DNA of 5,750 nt from Candidatus Njordarchaeota archaeon (GTDB lineage: Archaea > Thermoproteota > JANJXX01 > Panguiarchaeales > Panguiarchaeaceae). The position numbers and the translations under genes are program-made. Shown here one piece after another: positions 5,517-5,750 of this stretch. Each line of letters starts with the position of its first letter. Position 1 is the stretch's first letter. The stretch is from positions 1 through 5,750 of the forward strand of contig JAGSHR010000214.1 of assembly GCA_029855985.1 (NCBI GenBank), in the 5' to 3' direction. The notes beneath the pieces were generated by a model. That model was not told where the DNA came from. It made no database searches and worked only from the letters and a program-made list of their open reading frames with translations.

Positions 5517-5750
5517 CTTTGACGGTCCTCCTTGAGGAGATCGTTTAGCTTACCGTGTTTCAGTTTTACTCTTTTTCTCTTGAATTCTTCCGCCTTTTCG
5601 TGGACATTATCCCAAAATTCCACTTCTTCTCTTACTTTTTTTATTCCCTTCTCTATCATTATGTTAAAGGCATTCGACCTACTTTTGGCTATTCCGTATT
5701 TGACCATTTTGTCTGCCAATTCTACTAGTTCCTTTTTGACCTTGATTGAA
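5513..5750 (-). CDS. vapB: VapB-type ribbon-helix-helix antitoxin (5' end outside window)
   Basis: The reading frame is open to the right edge, giving 78 visible residues. The first ones, SIKVKKELVELADKMVKYGI, are a ribbon-helix-helix strand and helix 1. AKSRSNAFNIMIEKGIKKV then supplies the turn and helix 2. This fold binds operator DNA as a dimer. The charged C-terminal part (about 41-78, EEVEFWDNVHEKAEEFKRKR onward) should wrap around the VapC toxin and block it. A TTG at 5719-5717 is in frame but would delete the DNA-binding strand, so the true start lies beyond 5750, probably only a few codons away. The TGA stop overlaps the vapC ATG. Assignment rests on the fold pattern plus the adjacent PIN toxin. 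Confidence 0.85.
   Translation of the reverse strand, partial: SIKVKKELVELADKMVKYGIAKSRSNAFNIMIEKGIKKVREEVEFWDNVHEKAEEFKRKRVKLKHGKLNDLLKEDRQR

Noticed and set aside
1..5750. CRISPR array, insertion sequence, integrase or phage genes
   Set aside because: No regularly spaced repeats, terminal inverted repeats or transposase/integrase motifs are seen on either strand.

Overview
The window looks like part of a thermophile-type archaeal chromosome, probably TACK-lineage; this placement is an inference, and no rRNA or marker gene is present to fix it. The DNA is AT-rich, and Ile ATA and Arg AGA/AGG codons are frequent. Start codons are preceded by GGTG-type Shine-Dalgarno elements, three of the five visible starts are TTG, and BRE/TATA-like boxes lie upstream of genes. 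The gene content (ferritin-like protein, FtsX/MacB-type permease, transglutaminase-like enzyme, VapBC) fits such a genome. I see no tRNA, rRNA, CRISPR array, insertion sequence or phage gene.

Layout, left to right. Positions 1-57 hold what may be the last 18 codons of an upstream gene. A 158-residue ferritin-like protein follows at 82-558 (+), close enough to be in the same transcript. A 176-bp AT-rich gap (559-734) carries a possible terminator and promoter. Then comes a large integral-membrane permease at 735-3077 (+), two FtsX-type halves in one chain with no ATPase gene anywhere in the window. A 137-bp gap (3078-3214) has T-tracts followed by a good BRE/TATA pair. It leads into an unrecognised 119-residue helical protein at 3215-3574 (+).

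That gene converges on, and overlaps by 4 bp, a 470-residue transglutaminase-like enzyme on the minus strand (4983-3571). The enzyme has an intact Cys-His-Asp triad and no signal peptide. Upstream of it on the same strand are vapC (5516-5103), a complete PIN-domain toxin gene, and vapB (5750-5513), a ribbon-helix-helix antitoxin gene cut by the right edge. The toxin and antitoxin genes overlap by ATGA.

How the genes relate: only vapB-vapC form an obvious functional pair. The other genes look like separate or loosely linked units: a candidate di-iron protein, an envelope permease, a cytosolic transglutaminase-fold enzyme and a small unknown. I do not see a clear new multi-gene system. The most distinctive points are the exact 70-residue internal symmetry of the ferritin-like protein, the permease without an ATPase partner, and the cytosolic transglutaminase joined tail-to-tail with the unknown helical protein.
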